Source of the DNA: Candidatus Caccopulliclostridium gallistercoris
Lineage (GTDB): Bacteria; Bacillota; Clostridia; Christensenellales; UBA1242
Length of the DNA: 39,161 nt
NCBI GenBank assembly: GCA_018713725.1
Contig: DVOJ01000017.1
Location: forward strand, 1 to 39,161
Direction: 5' to 3'
Of this stretch, positions 1-7,360 are shown in pieces (the first letter of the stretch is position 1; every line of letters begins with the position of its first letter). Both the position numbers and the translations under genes were made by a program. Below the pieces are notes generated by a model. That model made no database searches. It had not been told where the DNA came from and saw only the letters and a list, made by a program, of their open reading frames with translations.

Positions 1-46
1 TACAATTAAAACAACAAAGTTGTCCAAACGAGATACGACAACGAAA

Positions 47-80
47 AATTGCTAATGTTGGTTAACCAACATTAGCAATT
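47..80. repeat. 34-bp perfect palindrome without a loop
   Basis: Bases 47-63 (AATTGCTAATGTTGGTT) are followed directly by their exact reverse complement (64-80). No T-run follows, so it does not look like an ordinary terminator. It lies about 25 bp before a sequence resembling an IS3-type end. Function unknown; it could be a protein-binding dyad, a cruciform or an element remnant. Confidence 0.8.
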
Positions 81-105
81 ACCACAGCACAGGCTTTTTA
101 TTTAT

Positions 106-130
106 CCGTCCACTTTTTTGGGTTCAGACT
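106..130 (+). mobile_element. Possible IS3-family terminal inverted repeat (right end only)
   Basis: On the minus strand this reads TCTGAACCCAAAAAAGTGGA, close to the TGA(A)CCCCAAAAAGTxGGAC pattern I recall for ends of many IS3-family elements. No transposase is visible in the window; it would lie to the left of base 1. The resemblance is from memory and short, so the call is tentative. Confidence 0.3.
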
Positions 131-289
131 ATAATTTTAGGCTTTTGTTTTTTAGTGTAGGGTGCTAGATAACTCTGCAAGCTGTGTTCTTATCTATTCT
201 GCACTGGCAAGATTTAAGGGCTGCGTTCAGGGTGACGGCATTGGGGCTGTACTTCGCGAACGTGGAATAGGAGTCTCGCTAGCTGGGGT

Positions 290-480
290 AGCAAGGAGAT
301 TCTTCGGAGATAGTCGCACCGCTGACGCTAGTGCTCGCTCCTCAGAATGACAGCAGCGGGGTTGGGCGTTGCAAGAGTCTTCGAAGGCTCTTCGTAGGCT
401 ATTCTCCGCTGCGAGCGCAAAGGATTAATCCTTTGCGTCATCCTGAGAGATATTAAATCTTCTTTTTCTTCGGAGCTTTT
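290..480. repeat. GTCATTCTGAG-type interspersed repeat pair with a 22-bp palindrome
   Basis: On the minus strand, 352-290 reads TGTCATTCTGAGGAGCGAG and ends in GAAGAATCTCC. That GTCATYCTGAG...GAAGRATCTC layout is a common type of bacterial intergenic repeat. A second, forward fragment GTCATCCTGAGAGAT starts at 437. Between them, 416-437 (CGCAAAGGATT then AATCCTTTGCG) is a perfect palindrome. The region is locally G+C-rich compared with its surroundings. I see no convincing gene in 131-494. Confidence 0.6.
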
Positions 481-494
481 GCTTCCTAGGGGAG

Positions 495-617
495 TACCGA
501 CCAAGTTCCCAAGCCGTTAGGCTGGAACTTGCGTTTGGTCGGTATAAAGAAAAATTTCAAACGCCCGCGGCGAGTGTTTGCGGATAGCAAACCCGCCAAA
601 AGTGCAGAAATTTTTCT
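495..617. repeat. Two consecutive long hairpins in the typA downstream region
   Basis: Bases 495-504 (TACCGACCAA) pair perfectly with 535-544; inside, GTTCC (505-509) pairs with GGAAC (524-528) and AGCC with GGCT around a GTTA loop. Immediately after, AGAAAAATTTC (548-558) pairs with GAAATTTTTCT (607-617), enclosing GTTTGC/GCAAAC. No T-run follows. Whether this is a repeat element or a structured RNA is not clear from sequence. With the preceding items this accounts for most of gene-free 1-674. Confidence 0.5.
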
Positions 618-674
618 AGCGAATAGATTTCTTTGCTGCTAAATAGCGAGTCTCAAATTTTTTTATAGAGTTTT

Positions 675-2513
675 TTATAACTTCCCTTGTGCGGCGAGAA
701 TTTTGCCACGCTCGCGGAGACGCATGTTGTGGTCTAAGATTATCTTCCTTATTCGTATGCTTTTAGGCGTTACTTCTAAGTATTCGTCGTCACCTAAGAA
801 GTCTAGACAGTCTTCTAGGCTCATTAGAATTGGCGGAATTAAGCGGAGAGCGTCGTCACTTCCGGAAGCACGGCAGTTTGTTAGGTGCTTTTTCTTACAT
901 ACGTTTACTACAATGTCGTCACCCTTAGGGTTTCTGCCTACTACCATGCCGGCATAAACTGGTGTGCCCGGCGTTATGAATAGGTCGCCACGCTCTTGCG
1001 CGTAGAACAAGCCGTAGGTTACAGCTTCGCCCGTTTCGTGCGCTATAAGCGAGCCATATTCACGCCTTGCTATCTCGCCCTTGTAGGGTTCGTAGTCGTG
1101 GAACACGGAGCTCATTATGCCTTCGCCCTTGGTGTCGGTAAGAAGTTGCGATTTAAACCCGAAAAGCGCGCGCTCTGGAATGTAGAAGTCCATCTTTATT
1201 CTGCTGCCCTTTGGGCTCATGGATATAAGTTCGCCCTTTCTTGTGCCTATTTTGTTCATTATTGTGCCAACGAACTCTTCTGGCACGTCTATCGTAAGCC
1301 TGTCGATAGGCTCGCACTTTTTGCCGTCAATTTCCTTAAAACGTACTCTTGGTTGACTTACTTGGAACTCGTAGCCGTCGCGGCGCATATTTTCAATTAA
1401 TATTGAAAGGTGCATTTCGCCACGGCCGCAAACGGTAAACGCTTCCGTTGAAGATGTGTCCGAAACGCGCAAAGATAAATCTTTTACCGCTTCCTTATAT
1501 AGCCTGTCGCGAAGGTGGCGGCTGGTTACGAATTTGCCTTCTTTGCCTGCAAATGGGCTGTTGTTTACTAAGAATGTCATTTCCACGCTTGGCTCTGCTA
1601 TCTTTACAAATTCAAGCGGGTTAGGGGAGTTTACAGCGCAAATCGTGTCTCCTATCATAATGTCTTCCACGCCAGCCACGCAAACAATGTCGCCAATGGT
1701 GGCTTTTTCTACCGGCACGCGCTTTAAACCTTCGTAGGTAAATAGCGTTACAATTTTGCTTTTAACAAGCTTGCTTTGGTCGTGATAGTTGCAAACGATT
1801 ATTTGGTCGTTTACCTTCATTTCGCCCGCTTCAATTTTGCCAACGCCAAGCTTTCCAACGTAGTCGTTGTGTTCGGCAGAAGATACTAGCATTTGAAGGG
1901 GAGCGTTCGGGTCGCCTTCCGGAGCTGGAATATATTTTAAAATGGTCTCGAAAAGCGGATTAAAGCTGTCGCCTTTTGTGCTTGCGTCTAAACTAGCCAC
2001 GCCTTCGCGCGCGGAGCAATATACAAAGGGCGCGTCTAGCTGGTCGTCGGAAGCATCTAAGTCCATAAGTAGTTCTAAAACTTCGTCTTGAACTTCGCTA
2101 ATTCTGGCGTCTGGGCGGTCTATTTTATTTACCACAACTATAACCTTTAAATTAAGTTCAAGTGCCTTTTCAAGCACGAATCTTGTTTGTGGCATAGGGC
2201 CTTCATACGCGTCCACAACAAGTAGCACACCATCCACCATTTTAAGCACACGTTCCACTTCGCCGCCGAAGTCCGCGTGACCCGGTGTATCCACCACGTT
2301 TATTTTAACGCCGTTAAAACTGCAACTTGCGTTCTTTGAAAATATGGTTATACCACGCTCTCTTTCAAGCGCGTTACTATCCATCACTCTATCTTCTACA
2401 ACTTGATTTTCTCTAAAAACGTTTCCCTGTTTTAGCATCTCGTTGACAATAGAAGTTTTGCCATGGTCAACGTGTGCAATAATTGCAACGTTCCTTATCT
2501 TTTCGTTAATCAT
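675..2513 (-). CDS. typA: TypA/BipA ribosome-associated GTPase
   Basis: A translational GTPase of the EF-G/LepA superfamily. It binds 70S ribosomes and supports ribosome assembly and stress or low-temperature growth. The 612-residue length matches the family. The GTP-binding domain shows G1 AHVDHGKT (13-20), the RGIT switch I (53-56), G3 DTPGH (75-79) and G4 NKID (129-132). The EF-G domain III/V-like and BipA-specific C-terminal parts follow, including the family-typical stretch DDALRLIPP. The ATG at 2513 is preceded by a GAGGATA ribosome binding site. It is divergent from the NUDIX gene and is the left-most intact gene here. No clear terminator; the hairpin-rich 495-617 region lies downstream. 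Confidence 0.97.
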   Translation of the reverse strand: MINEKIRNVAIIAHVDHGKTSIVNEMLKQGNVFRENQVVEDRVMDSNALERERGITIFSKNASCSFNGVKINVVDTPGHADFGGEVERVLKMVDGVLLVVDAYEGPMPQTRFVLEKALELNLKVIVVVNKIDRPDARISEVQDEVLELLMDLDASDDQLDAPFVYCSAREGVASLDASTKGDSFNPLFETILKYIPAPEGDPNAPLQMLVSSAEHNDYVGKLGVGKIEAGEMKVNDQIIVCNYHDQSKLVKSKIVTLFTYEGLKRVPVEKATIGDIVCVAGVEDIMIGDTICAVNSPNPLEFVKIAEPSVEMTFLVNNSPFAGKEGKFVTSRHLRDRLYKEAVKDLSLRVSDTSSTEAFTVCGRGEMHLSILIENMRRDGYEFQVSQPRVRFKEIDGKKCEPIDRLTIDVPEEFVGTIMNKIGTRKGELISMSPKGSRIKMDFYIPERALFGFKSQLLTDTKGEGIMSSVFHDYEPYKGEIARREYGSLIAHETGEAVTYGLFYAQERGDLFITPGTPVYAGMVVGRNPKGDDIVVNVCKKKHLTNCRASGSDDALRLIPPILMSLEDCLDFLGDDEYLEVTPKSIRIRKIILDHNMRLRERGKILAAQGKL

Positions 2514-2535
2514 AATTTTATCCTCACAAAAAATA

Positions 2536-2565
2536 AGTATATCACTATTTTGCGAGGAAATTCAA
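2536..2565 (-). promoter_or_regulatory. Sigma-A-type promoter of typA
   Basis: Minus strand: -35 TTGAAT (2565-2560), 18-bp spacer, -10 TATACT (2541-2536), about 22 bp ahead of the typA ATG. Confidence 0.65.
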
Positions 2566-2592
2566 GGGCTTAGAGAAATTTTTATAAAAAGT

Positions 2593-2621
2593 TTGCAATT
2601 ATTTTTATAAAAAGGTATAAT
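2593..2621 (+). promoter_or_regulatory. Promoter abutting the NUDIX start codon (likely leaderless mRNA)
   Basis: TTGCAA (2593-2598), 17-bp spacer, TATAAT (2616-2621). The ATG at 2628 begins 6 bp after the -10 box, where transcription would be expected to start, and no Shine-Dalgarno sequence lies between. Confidence 0.65.
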
Positions 2622-2627
2622 ATTTTT

Positions 2628-3119
2628 ATGGAAATTTGGGATATATACAATAGCAAAAAAGAAAAAACTGACAAACAGATATGCCGTGGTGAAAGTCTTT
2701 CAGACGATGAATTTCACCTAGTAATCAATGCTTGGATCAAGAATGATAAAGGGCAATTTTTAATAACGCAAAGAGCGCCTAATAAAAGTTTTCCTTTAAT
2801 GTGGGAATGTACTGGTGGTTCAGCACTTGCAGGCGAAAATGGTTTACAAACGGCTATAAGAGAAATAAAAGAAGAACTTGGGCTAAAACTAGATGAAAAA
2901 ACTGCATGCTTAGTTGGTTCAACTTTAAGATATTTTAAAGGTTGCCCAGATATTTTAGAAGTTTATTTGTTTAAATGTAACTCTAGTCTTGAAGAAATTA
3001 AAATTCAAAAAGAAGAGGTTATAAATGTTATGTGGGCAAGTAAAGCTGAAATTTTAAAGCTCTATAATGACAATATGTTTGAAGCAAATTCATTTTTCAT
3101 GGATGCAATTTGCACCTAA
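2628..3119 (+). CDS. NUDIX hydrolase
   Basis: A 163-residue NUDIX-fold hydrolase. The signature GX5EX7REUXEEXGU is perfect: G64, E70, R78-E79, E82-E83, G85-L86. The N-terminal half (WDIYNSKKEKTD...GESL...) resembles isopentenyl-diphosphate isomerase-like NUDIX proteins of Firmicutes that act on small phosphorylated metabolites; the substrate cannot be read from sequence. The start is set by the promoter: the -10 box ends 6 bp before ATG and there is no ribosome binding site, so a leaderless transcript is inferred. The gene converges on the amidase gene; the two stop codons overlap antiparallel at 3116-3119. Confidence 0.92.
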   Translation: MEIWDIYNSKKEKTDKQICRGESLSDDEFHLVINAWIKNDKGQFLITQRAPNKSFPLMWECTGGSALAGENGLQTAIREIKEELGLKLDEKTACLVGSTLRYFKGCPDILEVYLFKCNSSLEEIKIQKEEVINVMWASKAEILKLYNDNMFEANSFFMDAICT

Positions 3120-3802
3120 TTTTTTGACAAATAATTTAAAATACCCACAAAAATGCTGCCACAAACAGTGTTTTTGTAGTCTTCCGTAATTAAAAGACGC
3201 TCTTCGTCTGCGTTGGATAAAAACCCGCATTCCACTATCACGCTTGGAATGTTGGAGCAATTTAATATGTAGTAGTCACCAATTTCAGAGTTCTTTCTTG
3301 CCTTTGGAAGCGTCTGCACGAATATCTCTTGTATGCTATCTGCAAGCGCCTTAGAAGAAACGTCGCCCTTTTTGTAGAAAACTTGCGCGCCGCGCGAACT
3401 TCTTATTGGAAAGCTGTTCATGTGGATAGAAATAACAAGGTTTGCCTTGCTTTTTAAAATTATTTCCTTGCGCTTTTCCATGTCGGACTTCTTTTTATTT
3501 GCGCTTGTAATGTCGTAAAGTCCGTTTAAGTCTTGGCGTGTCATAACAACGTTTACGTTATAGCTTTCTAGAATTTCTTTAAGTGTTTTGCCGTACTCTA
3601 AGTTCAAAAAGTTTTCGTCTTTTCCGCTTGTTTTTCCCACGCTTCCGCCATCTATTCCACCATGGCCGCAATCTATTACCACGGTTAGCTGAGCGTTTGG
3701 CACGCTACTAAAAATAGCCGGCAGCGCTAAAAAGGCAGATAAAACAAATATTAATATAAATATTAAAACTAAATAACGTTTTTTTATTGTTAAAAAAGTC
3801 AT
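3116..3802 (-). CDS. N-acetylmuramoyl-L-alanine amidase (Amidase_3, CwlD-like)
   Basis: A zinc amidase that cuts the bond between N-acetylmuramic acid and the stem peptide in peptidoglycan. Residues 9-31 are an N-terminal membrane anchor or signal (YLVLIFILIFVLSAFLALPA), placing the enzyme outside the membrane. Zinc ligands H47 (DCGHGG), E63 and H127 (SIHMNS) and catalytic E201 (VECGF) are all present. Its 228 residues are about the size of CwlD, which modifies spore cortex, and no binding repeats are attached. That supports but does not prove a sporulation role. No Shine-Dalgarno sequence is visible ahead of the ATG; a TATAAT lies at 3826-3821. The 3' end overlaps the NUDIX stop codon. Confidence 0.9.
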   Translation of the reverse strand: MTFLTIKKRYLVLIFILIFVLSAFLALPAIFSSVPNAQLTVVIDCGHGGIDGGSVGKTSGKDENFLNLEYGKTLKEILESYNVNVVMTRQDLNGLYDITSANKKKSDMEKRKEIILKSKANLVISIHMNSFPIRSSRGAQVFYKKGDVSSKALADSIQEIFVQTLPKARKNSEIGDYYILNCSNIPSVIVECGFLSNADEERLLITEDYKNTVCGSIFVGILNYLSKN

Positions 3803-4037
3803 ATTGTATTTTATTAAAAAATTATAATTTATATAACAAAATATTTAGAATAGTTTACTTGTGCTTTTTCACTTTGAGTATCTTGACAAAAATATGGCGT
3901 GCTAAAATAAATGGAGGGAGTTAAGGTTAAATTCACCATATTTACAAATAAGGAATATATATCAAAATAATAAGGCGTTTTGTTTATTTGCATTTTAAAA
4001 TATTTTTTTGTTATTTGCTTGACTTAATTACTTTTAT

Positions 4038-4748
4038 ATGGCTAATGTAAATAACGCAGGAGCTTACAAAGAAGTTATGCAGGCAGAATTTACTACATAT
4101 GTAAGTCAAGAAGTTGAAGGCGAAGATGTTGTAAATAAAGACATGTCAAGCGGTTTGAAATTTGTTTATGAAGTTAATGATGATGGCGAAAATTTAAAAG
4201 TTAATGCAATTATTAAAATGACGGATGCAAACAAAGTTGAAATGGCAACTAAAATGACGACTTCAATGCCGGGCGAAAACGGCGGAAATGCTGCAATTTC
4301 TATGTATTATCCTGGTGAAGAAACCTTTTATGCTGATATGAATATATCTTATAGAGGGCAGGCTGCACAAGGAAATATTAAAGGACAATACAGCTTTGAT
4401 GTAAACACATCTTCTTATCCTGGCGGAATGGGACCTGAAGAAATTTTAAGCATGATTTCAAGTGTGGATGTGGATAACATTGCAGCAATGCTTAGCACTT
4501 ATACAGATGCTGTGGTGTCTAAGGCGGAAAGCGGAGATAAATTAAACTATAAAATAGAAATTAAATCAGATTCCACCTATCAACCTGATACATATTATAT
4601 TATGTTTGAAAATGATGTTTTAGTGGGTGTAAAACTTGAATCTGAATATGGAATAATGGCTATGGAAAGGTTTGACGGAGAAATAAAGTATCCAAACTTT
4701 GAAAACTACGTAAACTATGAAGAATATTTACAATCTTTAATAAAATAG
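4038..4748 (+). CDS. Lipoprotein-like protein lacking its signal peptide (paralogue of the next gene)
   Basis: A 236-residue protein of unknown function. Its order of motifs parallels the downstream lipoprotein: an early NAGAYKEVMQAEFTTYV segment matches DAAGKYAASNVADFVAYV there, and both end in a GEI(K/S)(Y/F)PNF stretch followed by a short acidic helix. Unlike the neighbour it has no signal peptide or lipobox. An in-frame stop lies at 4020-4022, and no ribosome binding site precedes the ATG. I read it as an N-terminally truncated duplicate, perhaps not expressed or stranded in the cytosol. The reading frame itself is intact for 711 nt, so the loss may be recent, or a non-AUG start may have been missed. 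A terminator follows. Confidence 0.65.
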   Translation: MANVNNAGAYKEVMQAEFTTYVSQEVEGEDVVNKDMSSGLKFVYEVNDDGENLKVNAIIKMTDANKVEMATKMTTSMPGENGGNAAISMYYPGEETFYADMNISYRGQAAQGNIKGQYSFDVNTSSYPGGMGPEEILSMISSVDVDNIAAMLSTYTDAVVSKAESGDKLNYKIEIKSDSTYQPDTYYIMFENDVLVGVKLESEYGIMAMERFDGEIKYPNFENYVNYEEYLQSLIK

Positions 4749-4759
4749 TTTTTAAAAAG

Positions 4760-4783
4760 CGCTAAATTATTTAGCGTTTTTTT
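4760..4783 (+). terminator. Rho-independent terminator
   Basis: CGCTAAAT (4760-4767) pairs with ATTTAGCG (4769-4776), followed by a run of seven T. It separates the two paralogous genes. Confidence 0.8.
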
Positions 4784-4847
4784 ATGCCTATTATTTGACT
4801 TTTCCATTTAAGTTTGATAATTTAAAGTTAATAAAAAGGAGAGTTTT

Positions 4848-5654
4848 ATGAAAAAAAGTTTGAAAGCACTTGCGCTTGGCGCGCTTATATTGCCGGTTGG
4901 GCTTTTGTCTGCTTGCGGCGACCAATTTAATTTTAATTCTAGTTTAAACATAGATGCTGCGGGAAAATATGCAGCTAGCAATGTAGCAGATTTTGTTGCT
5001 TACGTTCAAAATGAAGAAACTCCGGTAAATTCTGAGATAACTTCTTGCAAAATTGTTGTAACTGGGGAACAAGACGGCTTAACACAGGAAATAAAAGGTA
5101 TGCTTTTAATGGGTGAAGACGAAAACTATAAAATGGCATACAAGCTATATACGGAAGAAGAAAATTCCACTACGAACGCCACAGTTTATTATGATAGCAC
5201 TCTTGAAGGCAACTTCATGTATATGGACATCAATTATTCTAGAACTGCTACTAGTGAAGAAACCGCTTTAAATATGAATGGAAAGTATAAGGTGCAGGTA
5301 GACCTTGAAAACCTTTTCGACTATATCCCGTCTAGTATTATGACGCCAGAAGGGTTTGGGTATATAACAAGAACGTTTGCTGTAAGCGAAATGCTTCCAG
5401 TTCTAACCGATGAACTATTTGGTGTAGAAAAAGCAGCAAGTGAAAGTAAAGTGTATTACAAAATTACTACGGTTCAAGAAAATACAGAAAGCTATAATTA
5501 TTACTATCTTTTCGATAATAGCGTACTGCAAGGGATATATCTTTCCTATGGTAACGTTTCATATTCCGTAGAGCAGTATTCCGGAGAGATAAGTTTTCCT
5601 AATTTCAATGGTTATCAAGAATTGACTGAACAATTATTTGGGGTGCAGGAATAA
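4848..5654 (+). CDS. Putative surface lipoprotein of unknown function
   Basis: A 268-residue exported lipoprotein. MKKSLKALALGALILPVGLL is a classic type II signal peptide with the lipobox L20-S21-A22-C23, so lipidation at C23 and membrane anchoring are expected. The mature part is Tyr/Glu/Asn-rich and beta-strand-like with no catalytic motif I recognise. It is reminiscent in layout of LolA/LppX-like lipid-carrier folds, which is only a guess. A strong AAAAAGGAGAG ribosome binding site precedes the ATG, and a TTGACT-17-TAATTT promoter candidate lies at about 4795-4823. It is paralogous to the preceding signal-less gene. A hairpin follows the stop codon, then a repeat element. Confidence 0.85.
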   Translation: MKKSLKALALGALILPVGLLSACGDQFNFNSSLNIDAAGKYAASNVADFVAYVQNEETPVNSEITSCKIVVTGEQDGLTQEIKGMLLMGEDENYKMAYKLYTEEENSTTNATVYYDSTLEGNFMYMDINYSRTATSEETALNMNGKYKVQVDLENLFDYIPSSIMTPEGFGYITRTFAVSEMLPVLTDELFGVEKAASESKVYYKITTVQENTESYNYYYLFDNSVLQGIYLSYGNVSYSVEQYSGEISFPNFNGYQELTEQLFGVQE

Positions 5655-5661
5655 AAAATTT

Positions 5662-5681
5662 AAGAGCGTTAAAAGCGCTCT
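5662..5681 (+). terminator. Terminator-like hairpin now lacking its T-run
   Basis: AGAGCG-TTAAAA-CGCTCT forms a stem directly after the lipoprotein stop codon, but the repeat element starts where the T-run would be. A near-identical hairpin with a good T-run lies at 5942-5968. Confidence 0.55.
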
Positions 5682-5922
5682 CAGACTGCCCCAAAACTGC
5701 GCGACCGAAAAATTCTTTGAATTTTTCTTGCTGCGTTTACTGAAAAACGCCTAAAAAGAGGCTTAAGGAAACTAAACTCCTGCTTTTGCGTCAAAAGCTA
5801 CGCTTTAATGAATTTTGCAAAGCAAAATATCATACTAACGCTCGCTTTTTCCTTAGCCCCAAAAATCAAAGTATTTTTGGGGACCCCGAGCCTTGCCTCG
5901 CTCGGTTAAATGAACAGTCTGA
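5681..5922. repeat. 242-bp palindromic interspersed repeat (copy R1)
   Basis: Bounded by the inverted repeat TCAGACTG (5681-5688) / CAGTCTGA (5915-5922). Inside are three perfect hairpins: GAAAAATTC/GAATTTTTC (5707-5727), ATTTTGC/GCAAAAT (about 5813-5829) and CCCCAAAAAT/ATTTTTGGGG (5857-5882). The segment from about 5763 to 5886 closely matches 39041-39161 at the other end of the window, including AGGAAACTAAACTCCTGC. No ORF. This explains most of the gene-free stretch 5655-6011. Confidence 0.8.
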
Positions 5923-5941
5923 TTAATTTGTCTACAAGCTG

Positions 5942-5968
5942 AGAGCGCTAAAAGCGCTCTTTTTTATT
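5942..5968 (+). terminator. Rho-independent terminator
   Basis: AGAGCGC-TAAAA-GCGCTCT followed by TTTTTTATT. It is nearly identical to the hairpin at 5662-5681, on the far side of repeat R1. Confidence 0.8.
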
Positions 5969-6011
5969 AAAATAGTTTGTTTTTTAAACTAAAAATGTTA
6001 AACTTTATAGC

Positions 6012-6902
6012 ATGAGATACAAAAACTGGCTTAAAAAGAATGCAAAAAGTTTGGAAGGGAAAAGAGTAGTGCTAACAGGCTCTACCGGCGGGCTTGGAAA
6101 AGAAATAGCGCTATTCCTTGCCTATTTAAAGGCGGATTTAGTGCTTGCCGATAGAAACATGGAAAAATCCAACAACTTAAAAGCACTTATATTAAAAAAA
6201 TATCCAAGCGCTAAAATTACACAAGTTGTTTTAGACTTAGAAAGCACAAATAGCGTAAAAGAATGCGTAAAAATGCTTGAAAGTTTAGAGAGTATTGACG
6301 CCATAATACATAACGCTGGCGTTTACAGCTTGCCGCTAGAAGACGGCGAAGATTATAACACACCGTTTAAGGTAAACTTTTTGCACCCTTACTTTATAAC
6401 TAAAAGCCTTTTAAATAAATTAAGAAATTCAAGTTTGGCTAGGGTTATAGTGGTGGGAAGCCTTGCGTACAAATTTGCAAGGTTCAATATTAATGACGTA
6501 GACTACAACACATCAAAAAGCCGCAACAAAATTTACGGAAACTCTAAGCGCTGCTTAATGCTATCGCTTTCCGAGCTTTTAAAGAATGAAGAAAAAGTAA
6601 AGTTAAGTGTGGTACACCCGGGCGTTACACCTACGAACATCACGCGCCACTTTCCTTTAATTTTAAGAGGTATAATTAAGCTTCCTATGAAGTGTGTTTT
6701 TATCTCGCCTAAGAAAGCTAGCCTTTCTGTAATACTCGGGCTCTTTAAAGACGTAAAATATCACGACTGGCTAGGGCCAAAAATTTTCGGCGTTTGGGGT
6801 AAACCCAAAGAGAGCAACTTAAAAAATATTACAGAAGAAGAATGTAAAGAAATATTTTCTTTGGCAGAAGAAAAATATAAATTTTTAGCAGGTATAGAGT
6901 AA
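6012..6902 (+). CDS. Short-chain dehydrogenase/reductase family oxidoreductase
   Basis: A classical SDR with a Rossmann fold using NAD(P)(H). Motifs: cofactor-binding TGSTGGLG (22-29), NAG (101-103), catalytic Ser about 150 (VVGS) and the YxxxK pair Y175/K179 (YGNSK), then VHPGVTPTN (201-209). At 296 residues it is longer than minimal SDRs (about 250) and in layout resembles retinol-dehydrogenase-like or light-dependent protochlorophyllide-reductase-like SDRs. The substrate cannot be inferred. It stands alone between a terminator and a gene-free region. No Shine-Dalgarno sequence precedes the ATG, so start or expression mode is less certain than the function. Confidence 0.9.
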   Translation: MRYKNWLKKNAKSLEGKRVVLTGSTGGLGKEIALFLAYLKADLVLADRNMEKSNNLKALILKKYPSAKITQVVLDLESTNSVKECVKMLESLESIDAIIHNAGVYSLPLEDGEDYNTPFKVNFLHPYFITKSLLNKLRNSSLARVIVVGSLAYKFARFNINDVDYNTSKSRNKIYGNSKRCLMLSLSELLKNEEKVKLSVVHPGVTPTNITRHFPLILRGIIKLPMKCVFISPKKASLSVILGLFKDVKYHDWLGPKIFGVWGKPKESNLKNITEEECKEIFSLAEEKYKFLAGIE

Positions 6903-6941
6903 TATCTTGCAAAAGTTTTTCAAAGTTCTTGCGTGCTTTTA

Positions 6942-7042
6942 GTCATTTCGACCGGAAGAAATAAATGTTTAACTTTAAACTTAGTTTATGCCAGAAGAAA
7001 AGATTTAATAAAAATCAAATGTTATGAAGTGGAGAAATCTCG
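6942..7042 (+). repeat. GTCATTTCGAC-type interspersed repeat
   Basis: Begins GTCATTTCGACCGGAAG and ends GAAGTGGAGAAATCTCG, the layout of a common intergenic repeat (GTCATTTCGACCGGAGCGAAG...GTGGAGAAATCTC) with an A+T-rich insertion in the middle. It belongs to the same general class as 290-480. It fills much of the gap between the SDR gene and the asnA promoter. Confidence 0.55.
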
Positions 7043-7105
7043 GCTGCTTATTGTTAAAAATTTACACAAAAATAGCTAAAATTATTAAAATTTTATAAAA
7101 AATTG

Positions 7106-7133
7106 TTGACTTTTTCAATTTTTTTGTTAAAAT
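7106..7133 (+). promoter_or_regulatory. Promoter of the asnA leader
   Basis: TTGACT (7106-7111), 16-bp spacer, TAAAAT (7128-7133). The predicted start near 7140 leaves a 270-nt leader before asnA. Confidence 0.7.
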
Positions 7134-7157
7134 AGAATAAAATAAAAAAGGAAAGAT

Positions 7158-7238
7158 ATGGCAAAATTATTTTTAAATAATAACAACAATAATAACCTAA
7201 ACACATTTAAAATGGGTTTCTTTTTGTTGTTAAATTAA
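7158..7238 (+). CDS. Asparagine-rich leader peptide of the asnA attenuator
   Basis: A 26-codon ORF with its own ribosome binding site (AAGGAAAG, 7148-7155) and a TAA stop. Residues 7-13 are seven consecutive asparagines (AAT AAT AAC AAC AAT AAT AAC); residues 15 and 26 are also Asn, so 9 of 26. It sits between a promoter and a perfect intrinsic terminator, upstream of aspartate-ammonia ligase. This is the arrangement of his, trp and leu leader peptides, where scarcity of the cognate charged tRNA stalls the ribosome and prevents termination. Codons 9-11 (7181-7189) can pair with 7224-7232 near the leader stop, as attenuation requires. The peptide itself probably has no function beyond being translated. 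Confidence 0.85.
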   Translation: MAKLFLNNNNNNNLNTFKMGFFLLLN

Positions 7239-7256
7239 AAATAAGTAAAAAATTTT

Positions 7257-7290
7257 AACACCTTCTAGAAACTCTAGAAGGTGTTTTTTT
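7257..7290 (+). terminator. Attenuator terminator upstream of asnA
   Basis: AACACCTTCTAGA (7257-7269) and TCTAGAAGGTGTT (7273-7285) form a perfect 13-bp stem with an AAC loop, followed by a T-run to 7290. It lies 18 nt after the leader-peptide stop and 121 nt before asnA. An upstream segment (7228-7236) can pair with 7251-7260, overlapping the 5' arm, and would act as antiterminator. Confidence 0.9.
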
Positions 7291-7312
7291 ATAAAAATTT
7301 AAGGAGGGGTTT

Positions 7313-7360
7313 ATGTATCATATTAAAATAATTAACGCCGTGGCGGGCGAAGTAAAATAA
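7313..7360 (+). CDS. Second micro-ORF (15 codons) between attenuator and asnA
   Basis: The peptide MYHIKIINAVAGEVK starts at ATG 7313 behind a very strong ribosome binding site (AAGGAGGGG, 7301-7309) and ends at TAA 7358-7360, 51 nt before asnA. It is made only when the attenuator is read through. No function is recognised; it may be a vestige or may help keep ribosomes near the asnA start. A chance ORF is possible, but the ribosome binding site is unusually good. Confidence 0.4.
   Translation: MYHIKIINAVAGEVK

Noticed and set aside
162..350. 62-codon ORF in the left gene-free region
   Set aside because: It covers interspersed-repeat sequence, has no ribosome binding site and no protein-like conservation pattern.
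996..1400. 134-codon ORF antisense to typA
   Set aside because: Shadow frame inside a certain, full-length gene.
5655..6011. CRISPR array or tandem repeats
   Set aside because: The repeats are palindromic and few, without regular spacing or spacers.
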